From Burkholderiales bacterium (lineage in GTDB: Bacteria; Pseudomonadota; Gammaproteobacteria; Burkholderiales; Burkholderiaceae_F), in contig CP070661.1 in assembly GCA_020355165.1 (NCBI GenBank), positions 2,302,082 to 2,366,081 on the forward strand: a stretch of DNA of 64,000 nucleotides, in the 5' to 3' direction. The position numbers and the translations under genes are program-made. The notes under the pieces are model-generated. The model was not told the DNA's origin, ran no database searches, and saw nothing but the letters and a program-made list of their open reading frames with translations. Positions 17,310 through 25,797 of this stretch are shown here, piece by piece; within the stretch, counting starts at the first letter, position 1; each line of letters starts with the position of its first letter.

Positions 17310-17723
17310 ATGGAAATGACCCATAGCTTCGGTTTCGAGGCGCTGGTCGAGCGCCGCATCGAGGCGGCGATGGCGCGTGGCGAATTCGACCACCTGCCCG
17401 GCGCCGGCCGGCCGCTGGCGCTCGACGACGATCCGCTGGTGCCGGCGGAGCTGCGCGTCGCCTACCGGCTGCTGAAGAACGCCGGCTGCGTGCCGCCGGA
17501 ACTGGAGCAGATCGCGCGGATCAACCGGCTGCTCGGCACGATCTCGCGCGCCGATCTGGCCGACGGCGAGCGAAGCGCCGGCGCGCGGCGGCTGCGGGCG
17601 CTGCTGATCGAGCTGGAGCTGGCCGGCCGCACGGCCACTGCGCAGGCGGCATGGCAGCAGTACGGCGAGGCGCTGGCAGCGCACTGCGAGCGCTCGCCCG
17701 ATCAAGTGACCTGTCGGATTTAG
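17310..17723 (+). CDS. DUF1992 (DnaJ-homologue C28-like) protein
   Basis: The 137-residue protein contains the conserved DUF1992 core: ERRIEAAMARGEFDHLPGAG RPL split by the typical Gly-Ala-Gly turn, followed by RVAYRLLKNAGCVPPELE. This family includes E. coli YbhE-neighbour type small proteins and the vertebrate DNAJC28 domain; function is unknown. ATG 17316 (MTHSF) is an alternative start. It precedes lemA by 61 bases on the same strand. Confidence 0.85.
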   Translation: MEMTHSFGFEALVERRIEAAMARGEFDHLPGAGRPLALDDDPLVPAELRVAYRLLKNAGCVPPELEQIARINRLLGTISRADLADGERSAGARRLRALLIELELAGRTATAQAAWQQYGEALAAHCERSPDQVTCRI

Positions 17724-17784
17724 GCTTGACGTCGGCGGCTGGCTGCCCCATGTTCGGTCCAGCTCTTTCCCGGGAGAAGCGAAG

Positions 17785-18384
17785 ATGAGACTGATGCGAA
17801 TCGTGCTGGCGGCCGTGCTGGCCAGCGTGCTGGCCGGCTGCGGCTACAACGAGATCCAGAGCAAGGACGAGGCGATCAAGGGCGCCTGGGCCGAGGTGAT
17901 CAGCCAGTACCAGCGGCGCGCCGATCTCATTCCGAACATCGTCGAGACCGTCAAGGGCGAGGCCGATTTCGAGCGCGGCACGCTGACCCAGGTGATCGAG
18001 GCGCGGGCCAAGGCCACCTCGATCCAGGCCACGCCGGAGCTGCTCAACGACCCGGCGGCGCTGGCCCGCTTCCAGCAGGCGCAGGGCGAGCTGTCGTCGG
18101 CGCTCTCGAGGCTGATGGCGGTGGTCGAGAACTATCCCAATCTCAGGGCGAACCAGGGCTTCCAGGACCTGCGCACGCAGCTCGAGGGCACCGAGAACCG
18201 CATCACCGTGGCGCGCAACCGCTTCATCAAGGCCACGCAGGACTACAACGTGCTGATCCGGCAGTTCCCGGTCAACCTGACGGCGATGGTCTTCGGCTAC
18301 AAGCAGAAGGCGCAGTTCACGGTCGAGAACGAGGCCGCCATCCAGAAAGCGCCGACCGTCGACTTCGGCACGCAGAAGAAGTAG
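17785..18384 (+). CDS. lemA: LemA family lipoprotein
   Basis: The 199-residue protein starts with a lipoprotein signal ending LAGCG (lipidated Cys near residue 18) and then the LemA core, IKGAWAEVISQYQRRADLIP and FPVNLTAMVFGYKQKAQF near the C-terminus. LemA proteins are long helical envelope proteins of poorly understood function that are almost always next to TPM-domain genes, as here. GGGAGAAG lies 6 bases before the ATG. Confidence 0.93.
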   Translation: MRLMRIVLAAVLASVLAGCGYNEIQSKDEAIKGAWAEVISQYQRRADLIPNIVETVKGEADFERGTLTQVIEARAKATSIQATPELLNDPAALARFQQAQGELSSALSRLMAVVENYPNLRANQGFQDLRTQLEGTENRITVARNRFIKATQDYNVLIRQFPVNLTAMVFGYKQKAQFTVENEAAIQKAPTVDFGTQKK

Positions 18385-18409
18385 CGGCGGCCAACCGCGT
18401 CCGCGCATC

Positions 18410-19348
18410 ATGACCGGCGTACTCGCCGCGGGGCGGCGTGCAGCGGCTTCACTGCTGCTGGCGCTCGCCGCGCTGCCGCCGGGCATGGCGGCGGCTGCCG
18501 ACGCGCGGCTGCCCGACGGCACGCTGGCGGTGCCGGCGCTGGCGCGTGTCACCGATACCACCGGCACCCTGAGCGCCGATCAGAAGCAGTTGCTGGAGGC
18601 GAAGCTCGCCGCTTTCGAGAAGGGGCGCGGCACGCAGATCGCGCTGGTAATGGTCTCCAGCACGCAGCCGGAGCCGATCTCCGACTTCGCGCAACGCATC
18701 GGCGACGCCTGGAAGATCGGCCGTCAGGAGATCGGCGACGGCCTGCTGATCGTGGTGGCCAAGGACGATCGGCGCGTCTGGATCGCGGTGGCCAAGGCGC
18801 TCGAGGGCGCGATCCCGGACCTGGCGGCGTCGCGGGTCATCCGCGAGCAGATCACGCCGCGCTTCCGCCAGGGCGATTTCGCCGGCGGCCTCGGCGCCGG
18901 CCTCGATTCGATCTTCCGGCTGATCGAGGGCGAGGGCCTGCCCGCGCCCGAAGCCGGTGGCCGCGGCGCCGCGGCGGCGAAGCCAGACCTGTTCGGCTTG
19001 CTGGCGCCGTTCGTCATCATCGGCGTGCTGGTCACGGCACTGCTGCGCAGGCTGCTGGGCGTGAAGGGTGCACTGCTCGGCGGCGCCGGCACGGGCACGG
19101 TGGCCGGCCTGGTCTTCGCTTCGCTGTCGCTGGGCCTGCTCGCCGGCGTCGCCACGTTCTTCTTCGCCCTGTTTGCCGGTCCGGGCGGCGGCGGGCGCGT
19201 TCTCGGCGGCCGGCGCGGCGGCGTGTTCGTCCCGGGCGGGTGGAGCGGCCGCAGCGGCGGTGGCTGGTCCGGTGGTGGCGGCGGCGGTGGCTGGTCGTCC
19301 GGCGGCGGCGGCAACTTCGGCGGCGGCGGCGCCGGCGGGAGCTGGTGA
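18410..19348 (+). CDS. TPM-domain membrane protein with Gly-rich tail (YgcG family)
   Basis: The 312-residue protein has a signal peptide (about 1-28), a periplasmic TPM domain (RVTDTTGTLSADQKQLLEAK, then RVWIAVAKALEGAIPD), two membrane segments (about 195-215 and 220-260), and a Gly/Ser/Trp-rich cytoplasmic or flexible tail ending GGGGAGGSW. This is the usual architecture of the TPM protein paired with LemA. It is 25 bases downstream of lemA, and its stop codon overlaps the ATG of the next gene by one base. Confidence 0.9.
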   Translation: MTGVLAAGRRAAASLLLALAALPPGMAAAADARLPDGTLAVPALARVTDTTGTLSADQKQLLEAKLAAFEKGRGTQIALVMVSSTQPEPISDFAQRIGDAWKIGRQEIGDGLLIVVAKDDRRVWIAVAKALEGAIPDLAASRVIREQITPRFRQGDFAGGLGAGLDSIFRLIEGEGLPAPEAGGRGAAAAKPDLFGLLAPFVIIGVLVTALLRRLLGVKGALLGGAGTGTVAGLVFASLSLGLLAGVATFFFALFAGPGGGGRVLGGRRGGVFVPGGWSGRSGGGWSGGGGGGGWSSGGGGNFGGGGAGGSW

Positions 19349-19857
19349 TGCAGCTGGCGCGCTGGATCAGGCACCGGCTGCGCGCACCGCGCGCGGTCGA
19401 CCGGGCGTTGCCTCGGGCCGCACTCGACAGGATCGAGAAGACGATTGCCGCCGGCGAGCTGCGCCACCGCGGCGAGATCCGGCTGGCGGTCGAGTCCTCG
19501 CTGCCGTGGAGCTACCTGAAGCGCGACGCGCCGGTGCGCGAGCGCGCCGACATGATGTTCGCCAAGCTGCGCGTGTGGGACACCGACGAGCGCAACGGCG
19601 TGCTGATCTACGTCGAGCTGGCCGACCACGGCATCGAGATCGTCGCCGACCGCGGGGTGGCGCGGGCGGTCCCGCCGGATGCCTGGCCGCCGATCGTGGC
19701 GGCAATGGCGGAGCGATTCCGCGCCGCGGACTTCGAGGGCGGCGTCGTCGCCGGAATCGAGCAGATCGGCCGGCTGCTGGCGCAGCACTTTCCGGCGCGC
19801 GAAGGCGAGCGCAACGCCGACGAGTTGCCCAACCGGCCGGTGATCCTCGGCCGTTAA
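19348..19857 (+). CDS. Second TPM-domain protein (cytoplasmic-type)
   Basis: The 169-residue protein starts at the ATG that shares its A with the upstream TGA (TGATG), an arrangement that favours translational coupling. It contains a TPM domain without a signal peptide: AALDRIEKTIAAGELRHRGE and GVLIYVELADHGIEIVADRG, then VVAGIEQIGRLLAQHFP. It completes the common lemA-TPM-TPM triplet. The frame is open upstream inside the Gly-rich coding sequence, but that part is Arg/Trp repeat shadow. Function unknown. Confidence 0.87.
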   Translation: MQLARWIRHRLRAPRAVDRALPRAALDRIEKTIAAGELRHRGEIRLAVESSLPWSYLKRDAPVRERADMMFAKLRVWDTDERNGVLIYVELADHGIEIVADRGVARAVPPDAWPPIVAAMAERFRAADFEGGVVAGIEQIGRLLAQHFPAREGERNADELPNRPVILGR

Positions 19858-19891
19858 CCTGTAACCCGACTGACCGCAGGCGAGGACACCG

Positions 19892-20467
19892 ATGTCGCTG
19901 AAGAGCCCGCTCCTGAACGAACCCGCACCGGGGCACGAGTTCGCCACTCTCGGCGGCGGCTGCTTCTGGTGCCTGGAGGCCGTGTTCGAGGAACTGCAGG
20001 GAGTGGTCGATGTCGAGTCCGGCTACGCCGGCGGCCACGTCCCCAACCCGACCTACCGGCAGGTCTGCGAGGGCGCCACCGGTCACGCCGAAGTGGTGCG
20101 CATCGAGTTCGACCCGAAGGTGATCAGCTACCGGGAGATCCTCGAGGTGTTCTTCGCCATCCACGACCCGACCACGCTGAACCGCCAGGGCGGCGACGTC
20201 GGCGAGCAGTACCGCTCGGTGATCTTTCACCACTCGGAGGCGCAGAAGCAGGCGGCCAACGAGGTGATCCGCGAGGCGCAGGAAGGCCACGACGACGAGA
20301 TCGTCACCCAGCTGCTTGCCGCCGGCGAGTACTGGCGTGCCGAGACCTACCACCAGGAGTACTTCCGCCACAACCCGGCGCAGGGCTACTGCATGATGGT
20401 GGTCGCGCCGAAGGTGGAGAAGTTCCGCCGCACCTTCGCCGCCAGGCGCAGGCCGCGGCCGGGGTAG
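19892..20467 (+). CDS. msrA: Peptide methionine sulfoxide reductase A
   Basis: The 191-residue enzyme reduces the S-diastereomer of methionine sulfoxide in proteins. The catalytic motif GGGCFWCLE (Cys24) is near the N-terminus, with GYAGGHVPNPTYRQVC and the downstream DPTTLNRQGGDVGEQYRS substrate-site strand. A second Cys near the end (GYCMMVV) could be the resolving residue. GAGGAC precedes the ATG. The gene stands 34 bases after the TPM gene. Confidence 0.97.
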   Translation: MSLKSPLLNEPAPGHEFATLGGGCFWCLEAVFEELQGVVDVESGYAGGHVPNPTYRQVCEGATGHAEVVRIEFDPKVISYREILEVFFAIHDPTTLNRQGGDVGEQYRSVIFHHSEAQKQAANEVIREAQEGHDDEIVTQLLAAGEYWRAETYHQEYFRHNPAQGYCMMVVAPKVEKFRRTFAARRRPRPG

Positions 20468-20661
20468 CCGCTGCCGTCGCCTCGCCGGCGTGGCCGACAT
20501 TGCACTGCAGCGACACGCCGATCCGACATTGGGTTAGGGTAGGGGCCTTCCTGCCGGCAGCCCGGTTGCGGGCGCCGGCGGCCAGCGCCGACCCGGCGGC
20601 AAGACCGGGCAGGCACCGGCCAGCGGGAGTCGTGCAGTTTCCGTCGATAAAAGGAGGAGTC

Positions 20662-21654
20662 ATGAAGTCGTTCATGCGGTGGACCGCAGCGGCCGCGCTG
20701 ACCATGTTCGCGGCAGCGGGCGCGGTCGCGCAGGAGATCAAGATCTCGCACCAGTTCAAGGCGAACGCCGACGGCCGCGACTTGGCGACGCGCTTGTTCG
20801 TCAAGGAGGTCAACGCGCGCGATCCGGGCCTGAAGTTCCGCATCTACCCGGCCCAGTCGCTCGGCATCAAGCCCGTGGCCCAGCTCGACGCGCTGCAGAA
20901 CGGCACGCTCGAGATGGCGGTGTTCCCGATGTCGTACGCTGTCGGCAAGGCGCAGGAGTTCTCGATCATCATCATGCCGGGCACGGTGCCGACGCTCGAG
21001 CACGCGATGAAGCTGCGCGGCACGCCGTTCCAGAAGAAGCTGCAGGACCTGGCGCACGCCAACGGCATTCACATCGTCACCTGGTGGTGGACGCCTGGCG
21101 CCTTCGCCACCAAGGACCGCGAGATCACCGGGCCGAAGAGCGTCGACGGCCTGAAGCTGCGCGCCGCCGATCCCACCTTCGAGGCGATGCTGAAGGCGGC
21201 CGGCGCCTCGGTGGTCAACATGCCGTCGACGGAGATCTACCCGGCGCTGCAGTCCGGCGTGCTCAGCGGCACGCTGACCTCGGCCGAGACCTTCGTCAGC
21301 ATGCGGCTGTACGAGCAGACCAAGATAGCGACGCTGCCCGGCAAGTACGCCCTGTGGATGCTGCTGCAGCCGCTGGTGATGTCGAAGCAGCACTGGGACA
21401 AGCTGACGCCGGCGCAGCAGAAGATCTTCGAGGAAGCGGCGGCGAAGTCCGACGAGTACTTCCTCGGCCTGCAGCGCGACGCGGTCAAGGACATGGCGGA
21501 GGCCTACAAGAAGGCCGGCGCCAAGGTGCGCGACATGACCCAGGCCGAGTACGACCAGTGGATCGCGCTGGCCAAGGACACCGCGTGGAAGGAGTTCGCC
21601 GGCAAGTCGGCCACCGCCAAGGACCTGCTCGACGCGCTGCTGGCGGTCAAGTGA
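20662..21654 (+). CDS. dctP: TRAP transporter periplasmic solute-binding protein (DctP family)
   Basis: The 330-residue protein has a signal peptide cleaved near AVAQ-EIK (residue 23) and the DctP fold. The conserved arginine that clamps the substrate carboxylate is probably in LKLRAADPTFEAM (about residue 165). A very strong ribosome site, AAGGAGGAG (20651-20659), precedes the ATG, consistent with high output of the binding protein. dctQ and dctM follow. The ligand is an organic anion but cannot be named from sequence. Confidence 0.93.
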   Translation: MKSFMRWTAAAALTMFAAAGAVAQEIKISHQFKANADGRDLATRLFVKEVNARDPGLKFRIYPAQSLGIKPVAQLDALQNGTLEMAVFPMSYAVGKAQEFSIIIMPGTVPTLEHAMKLRGTPFQKKLQDLAHANGIHIVTWWWTPGAFATKDREITGPKSVDGLKLRAADPTFEAMLKAAGASVVNMPSTEIYPALQSGVLSGTLTSAETFVSMRLYEQTKIATLPGKYALWMLLQPLVMSKQHWDKLTPAQQKIFEEAAAKSDEYFLGLQRDAVKDMAEAYKKAGAKVRDMTQAEYDQWIALAKDTAWKEFAGKSATAKDLLDALLAVK

Positions 21655-21674
21655 CCGTCGCCGCCTGATCCGCA

Positions 21675-21695
21675 GCGGGCCGCAGCGCGGCCCGC
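21675..21695 (+). promoter_or_regulatory. Perfect hairpin between dctP and dctQ
   Basis: GCGGGCCGC (21675-21683) and GCGGCCCGC (21687-21695) form a perfect 9-bp stem with a 3-base loop, followed by TTCT. It sits in the 59-base dctP-dctQ gap. Such hairpins commonly stabilise the dctP message or partly terminate transcription so that the binding protein is made in excess over the membrane subunits; which applies here is not known. Confidence 0.6.
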
Positions 21696-21713
21696 TTCTG
21701 CGCAGAAACCTCC

Positions 21714-22208
21714 ATGCTGCCCGCCTTCGTGCGCGCCGTGTTCAGGCTGAGCGCGGCCTGCGCCGCGGTCGCCGCGGTGATGCTGCTCGTCGCGGCGCTG
21801 GTGATCACCTGGAGCATCGTCTACCGGGCGATGGGCGGCTCGACCTACTGGGAGCTCGAGTTCTCCGTCTACATGATGGTGGGGGCGCTGTTCCTCGCCT
21901 CGCCGTACTGCCTCGCCACGCAGGGCCACGTCGGCGTCGACCTGCTGTCGCACTACCTGCCGCGCCGGCTGGCCCGGCCGCTGGCGATCGTGGTCGGCCT
22001 GGTCGGCCTGGCGGTGTGCGTCTACCTCGCCTGGGCCGGCGCCGAGCTGACGATGCACGCCTTCGCGCGGGGCGAGCGCACCGAAAGTGCCTGGGCGCCG
22101 CTGAAGTGGCCGCTGTTCCTCACCATGCCGGTCGGCATCGGCCTGACGGCGCTGCAGTACGTCGCCGACCTGCTGCGCGAGACGGTCATCGACCCGGGCG
22201 CCAGATGA
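21714..22208 (+). CDS. dctQ: TRAP transporter small membrane subunit (DctQ family)
   Basis: The 164-residue protein has four membrane segments (about 15-38, 48-70, 90-110, 135-155), as expected for DctQ, which scaffolds the large DctM subunit. The motif TYWELEFSVYMMVGALFLASP is split around the second helix. Its TGA overlaps the dctM ATG (ATGA at 22205-22208), so the two are translationally coupled. Confidence 0.9.
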   Translation: MLPAFVRAVFRLSAACAAVAAVMLLVAALVITWSIVYRAMGGSTYWELEFSVYMMVGALFLASPYCLATQGHVGVDLLSHYLPRRLARPLAIVVGLVGLAVCVYLAWAGAELTMHAFARGERTESAWAPLKWPLFLTMPVGIGLTALQYVADLLRETVIDPGAR

Positions 22209-23515
22209 CCGAACTGCAGATCGGCGGCGTCATCCTCGCCGTCACGCTCCTGGTGCTGTTTTCCGGGCTGCCGATCGCCTGGGGCCTGACGCTGGTGGCG
22301 GTCGGCTTCCTGCTGCTGTTCGAGGGGCCGGCCAGCCTGGCCAACGTGCCGATCCTGATGATGGACGAGCTGTCCTCGTTCGCGCTGCTGACCATCCCGC
22401 TGTTCATCCTGCTCGGTGCCGCGATCGGCGCCTCGGCTGCCGGCAAGGACATCTACGAGTCGCTGCACCGCTGGCTCGACCGCGTGCCGGGCGGGCTGGT
22501 CATCGCCAACATCCTCGCCTGCGGCGTGTTCTCGGCGATCTGCGGCTCCAGCCCGGCCACCGCGGCGGCGATCGGCAAGGCCGGCGTGCCGGAGATGATC
22601 AAGCGCGGCGTCTCGCCGGCGATGGCCACCGGCTCGATCTGCGCCGGCGGCACGCTCGGCATCCTGATCCCGCCGTCGATCACGATGATCCTCTACGGCC
22701 TGGTCACCGAGACGTCGATCGGCCGGCTGTTCCTTGCCGGCGTGGTGCCCGGCCTGCTGCTGGTGGCGATGTTCTCGGCGTACGCGTGGCTGACGACGCT
22801 GCGGGCGCAGCGCGCGGCGCCGGCGGTCGAGGTGCCGCGCTACAGCTTTGCGCAGAAGATGGAGGGGCTCGGCCGCGTCTCGCCCTTCATCGGCATCATC
22901 GTCGCGATCGGCTACGCGATGTACGGCGGCCTGGCCACGCCTTCCGAGGTGGCGGCGCTGTCGGCGGTGCTGGCGCTGGTGCTGGTCGTCGTCATCTACC
23001 GCCAGTGGCGCCTGCCGGACCAGTGGCGGATCTTCCGCGAGACGGTGCGCGAGTCGTCGATGATCCTGATGATCATCGGTGCGGCCGCAGTCTTCTCCTA
23101 CATGCTGTCGCTGCTGTACGTGACCCAGTCGGCGGCCCAGTGGCTGGTCGACCTGGACATGAATCGCTGGGTGCTGCTGGCCTCGATCAACGTCTTTCTG
23201 CTGGTGGCCGGCTGCTTCCTGCCGCCGGTGGCCATCATCCTGATGGTGATGCCGATCCTCACGCCGGTGCTCGAGGCGGCCGAGTTCGACCTGATCTGGT
23301 TCGCCGTGATCCTGACGATCAACATGGAGGTCGGCCTGATCACGCCTCCGGTGGGGCTGAACCTGTACGTCCTGAAGGGCGTCGCGCCCGAGGTGCCGCT
23401 GCCGACGGTGCTGAAGGGATCGGCCCCGTTCGTGCTGCTGATGCTGCTGGCGATCGTGCTGCTAGGGATCTTCCCGCAGATCGCGCTGTGGCTGCCCGGC
23501 CAGATGATGGGGTGA
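22205..23515 (+). CDS. dctM: TRAP transporter large permease subunit (DctM family)
   Basis: The 436-residue protein has about twelve membrane segments and DctM signatures: GGTLGILIPPSITMILYG (about residue 145) and the C-terminal MEVGLITPPVGLNLYVLKG (about residue 375). It performs Na+-driven import of the solute delivered by DctP. Length and motifs are normal for the family. It ends the operon. Confidence 0.95.
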   Translation: MTELQIGGVILAVTLLVLFSGLPIAWGLTLVAVGFLLLFEGPASLANVPILMMDELSSFALLTIPLFILLGAAIGASAAGKDIYESLHRWLDRVPGGLVIANILACGVFSAICGSSPATAAAIGKAGVPEMIKRGVSPAMATGSICAGGTLGILIPPSITMILYGLVTETSIGRLFLAGVVPGLLLVAMFSAYAWLTTLRAQRAAPAVEVPRYSFAQKMEGLGRVSPFIGIIVAIGYAMYGGLATPSEVAALSAVLALVLVVVIYRQWRLPDQWRIFRETVRESSMILMIIGAAAVFSYMLSLLYVTQSAAQWLVDLDMNRWVLLASINVFLLVAGCFLPPVAIILMVMPILTPVLEAAEFDLIWFAVILTINMEVGLITPPVGLNLYVLKGVAPEVPLPTVLKGSAPFVLLMLLAIVLLGIFPQIALWLPGQMMG

Positions 23516-23891
23516 GTCGCGGCGACGCGATCGTCTCCGGCTGACTGCGCCGATCCTTCGAGGACTGGCACTCGCCGCAGGTGGCTCGCGCCTCGGCCAG
23601 TCGTGCGCCCGGCCGGACGCGAGGGTTTCGAAACGGCGCCTGCGGCGATCAGCGACGGCCGGGCCGGTCGGCCTGAAGCGGCCGCTCGGCAGCTGCAGCG
23701 GCGAGCGGCTGACCCTGGAGAACGCCGAGAGAATTGCGGCGAAGCCGGCCAGTGCGCCGAAATGACGCTTGACCCCCGCGCAAGCGGAGCGCCAACGGCA
23801 TGTCGCTATCGCCCCGCTTCGCTCAAGCGTTGGGCAGCGCAGGTCACCCACCACTGTGATCCCCGAAGAATCGAGTTATGGGAGACGCTCC
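23516..23891. other. Intergenic region between dctM and the GFA gene
   Basis: This 376-base gap holds no convincing gene; the frames that cross it have no domain and no ribosome site. Base composition falls towards its right end, and the inverted repeat described at 23765-23835 lies there. Confidence 0.5.
23765..23835 (+). repeat. Inverted repeat resembling an integron attC site
   Basis: ACGCTTGA (23765-23772) pairs perfectly with TCAAGCGT (23823-23830); inside it GCGCAAGCGG pairs with CCGCTTCGC leaving one bulged C, with a short inner AGCG/CGCT stem. The right end TCAAGCGTTGGGC includes GTTGGGC (23829-23835), which fits the attC core GTTRRRY. The left inverse core (RYYYAAC) is not preserved, so it is degenerate or only a look-alike. 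Confidence 0.4.
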
Positions 23892-24380
23892 ATGTCTGAT
23901 GTTCTCGAAGGTGGGTGCCTATGCGGCAGTGTCAGGTTCCGAGCGACTGCGCCGCCTCTTCGCACGATCGCCTGCCACTGCACGTTCTGCCAGCGATTGA
24001 CCGGCTCATCTTTCTATACGGAGTCGCTGTTCTCAATCGATGCGGTGCAATTCAACCATGGTGAGCTTCGTCAGTACCGGCACAAGTCCGACGGAAGTGG
24101 AGAGGACGTCTTTGTGCACTTCTGCCCAACCTGTGCCACTACGGTCAGCCTTACGTTCGGTCGGTGGCCGGAACTTCGAGCAGTCTCTCGTGGCTGCTTC
24201 GACGAGCCCAACGACGTCGAAGTGACGGCGAACATCTGGACGCGCTCTGCGCAGGCGGGTATTGCACTGCCGTGTGGCATCGATTGCTTCGCTGAAGCTC
24301 GAACGACGCTCGACGGTCGAGCAGCGAAGCCCGAGCGATTCGACGTTCCGGTCATGGCGCGCGGAAACGGCGATGCCTGA
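23892..24380 (+). CDS. GFA/CENP-V family zinc protein
   Basis: The 162-residue protein has the cysteine pattern of the glutathione-dependent formaldehyde-activating (GFA) family: C9 and C11 (GGCLCGSVRF), C28, C30 and C33 (ACHCTFCQR), C78 and C81 (FCPTC). These bind zinc; a few members bind S-hydroxymethylglutathione adducts, but most functions are unknown. Its G+C is clearly lower than that of its neighbours (50% in 24001-24060, counted by hand, against about 70% for the window), suggesting transfer. It begins 56 bases after the attC-like hairpin. Confidence 0.88.
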   Translation: MSDVLEGGCLCGSVRFRATAPPLRTIACHCTFCQRLTGSSFYTESLFSIDAVQFNHGELRQYRHKSDGSGEDVFVHFCPTCATTVSLTFGRWPELRAVSRGCFDEPNDVEVTANIWTRSAQAGIALPCGIDCFAEARTTLDGRAAKPERFDVPVMARGNGDA

Positions 24381-24725
24381 CCCTTCGCTCGAGTGCAGCG
24401 CCAGCGTTGAACGTTCGCTTTCCGCTGTGCTTGGAGCGACCGGTCCCGGCGCGCTCGAAAGTTGGCAACGGACCGCACCCGTCCGTCGCCGTGCTGGCGC
24501 GAGCGACCGCTGAATGGCCCAGAGGCGAACGCCCAGGGCGGCGGCGGACGCGGCGGCGCGTCGCCGTGGCCTGCCGCCCTCCGCCCGGCACTGAAGTGCG
24601 GAGTCGGCGCGGCGGGCTTGGGCCGTAGCCTGCGGTGCGCAGCCGTCTGCGTCGATCGGCCGAAGGTGCGCGAGCCGGCGACAGCGTCGCCCGCCCGGTT
24701 CAGCGCTGCCGCCGATGCTGCGCCT
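24381..24725. other. Intergenic region downstream of the GFA gene
   Basis: These 345 bases contain no supported gene. CAGCGTTGAACG near 24405 includes GTTGAAC, which also fits the loose attC core, but I could not fold a convincing attC arm around it. Confidence 0.4.
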
Positions 24726-25766
24726 TCACTGCCCGACGATCGCCCGCGCCAGCTCGATGCAGGTCAGCGGCGCGCTGCCCTCGGCCTTGTTGTTGGCGAT
24801 GACGTATGCAGGCTGGCCGCTGCGGATCGCCACATGCGCCAGGTGGGCGAGCGTGCCGCGCGTGGTCAGGTCGGCATCGAGCAGGCGGTCGAACGGCGCG
24901 TAGCGGTTCTTCGCTTCTTCGTAACGCAGGCCGGCGTGCAGGCTCCAGCGCACGACCAGCGGGCCCTTGAGCTGCCATTCGTCGCCTTCGCTGTCCGGTG
25001 CGTCGAGCGCACGCAGCGCCGCGGCCTGGCGCGCCGCCGCCGGCATCGATGCATGGATGCCGAGGCACAGGCGCACCGCGGCATCGTGCAGCATGCGCAC
25101 CAGGCGCGGCGTCAGCAGCTCGGCGTTGCGCAGCTCGACCGCATAGACGGGCACCCGCCCGTCGACGTCGCGCGGCAGCTGGCGCAGGAACACGCCGAGG
25201 TTGTCGATCAGCTCGTGGCCGCCGTCGGCGGTCATGCGGCGCGGCAGCGGCGACAGCTGAAACACCAGCGGCCCGGCGTGGCTGCCCAGCCCGCGCAGCG
25301 CCGGCTCGACGAACTGCTCGCGCGCCAGCACCGGATCGAGGAAGGACGGATTGTCCGCCGCCGGCGCGCCGCGCTCGCCGCGCAGCAGCGCATCGGTGAT
25401 CAGCGCCGGCGCCTTGACCAGGAAACGGAAGTGCTCGGGCACCTGGCGCGCGTAGCCGGCGTACTGCGGCTCGGTCAGCGGCTGGTAGAAGCTGCGGTCG
25501 ATGCCGACCGCGCGCAGCAGCGGGTGCTGGCCGTAGGCGGCGAGCCCCAGCCGCGCCAGCTGCGCCTCGGTGTGCACGCCGTCGTAGACGATGCGCTGCC
25601 AGCCCGGGAAGCTCCACGACGAGGTGCCGAGGTAGATCGACGGCGGCAGCCGGCGGCCGAGGCGCTGCAGCTCGTCGTCGACCGCGGCCGGCTGCACGTT
25701 GCTGCCGCCGCGGACCGGCTCGGGCGGCAGCTCGAAAAGGGACCCGGCGGTGTCGTCGCTGCTCAT
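24726..25766 (-). CDS. DUF72 family protein
   Basis: The 346-residue protein belongs to the DUF72 (YecE-like) TIM-barrel family: IYLGTSSWSFPGWQRIVYDG near residue 45, FLVKAPALIT near residue 118 and YAVELRNAELLTPRL near residue 205. Family function is unknown. The C-terminal VIANNKAEGSAPLTCIELAR is typical. It lies 31 bases downstream of the histidine kinase on the same strand and may be cotranscribed with it. Confidence 0.87.
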   Translation of the reverse strand: MSSDDTAGSLFELPPEPVRGGSNVQPAAVDDELQRLGRRLPPSIYLGTSSWSFPGWQRIVYDGVHTEAQLARLGLAAYGQHPLLRAVGIDRSFYQPLTEPQYAGYARQVPEHFRFLVKAPALITDALLRGERGAPAADNPSFLDPVLAREQFVEPALRGLGSHAGPLVFQLSPLPRRMTADGGHELIDNLGVFLRQLPRDVDGRVPVYAVELRNAELLTPRLVRMLHDAAVRLCLGIHASMPAAARQAAALRALDAPDSEGDEWQLKGPLVVRWSLHAGLRYEEAKNRYAPFDRLLDADLTTRGTLAHLAHVAIRSGQPAYVIANNKAEGSAPLTCIELARAIVGQ

Positions 25767-25797
25767 GCGCGGGCGGTCGCCATGAGCGCTCGGCCGC

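Noticed and set aside
18724-19947. 407-residue Pro-rich minus-strand frame across the TPM genes
   Set aside because: It is the antisense of the Gly-rich tail and TPM domains; the proline runs are reverse complements of Gly codons.
24381-24500. Second attC site after the GFA gene, with GTTGAAC as its core
   Set aside because: No left arm or nested stem could be folded around it by eye, so a paired cassette boundary is not supported.
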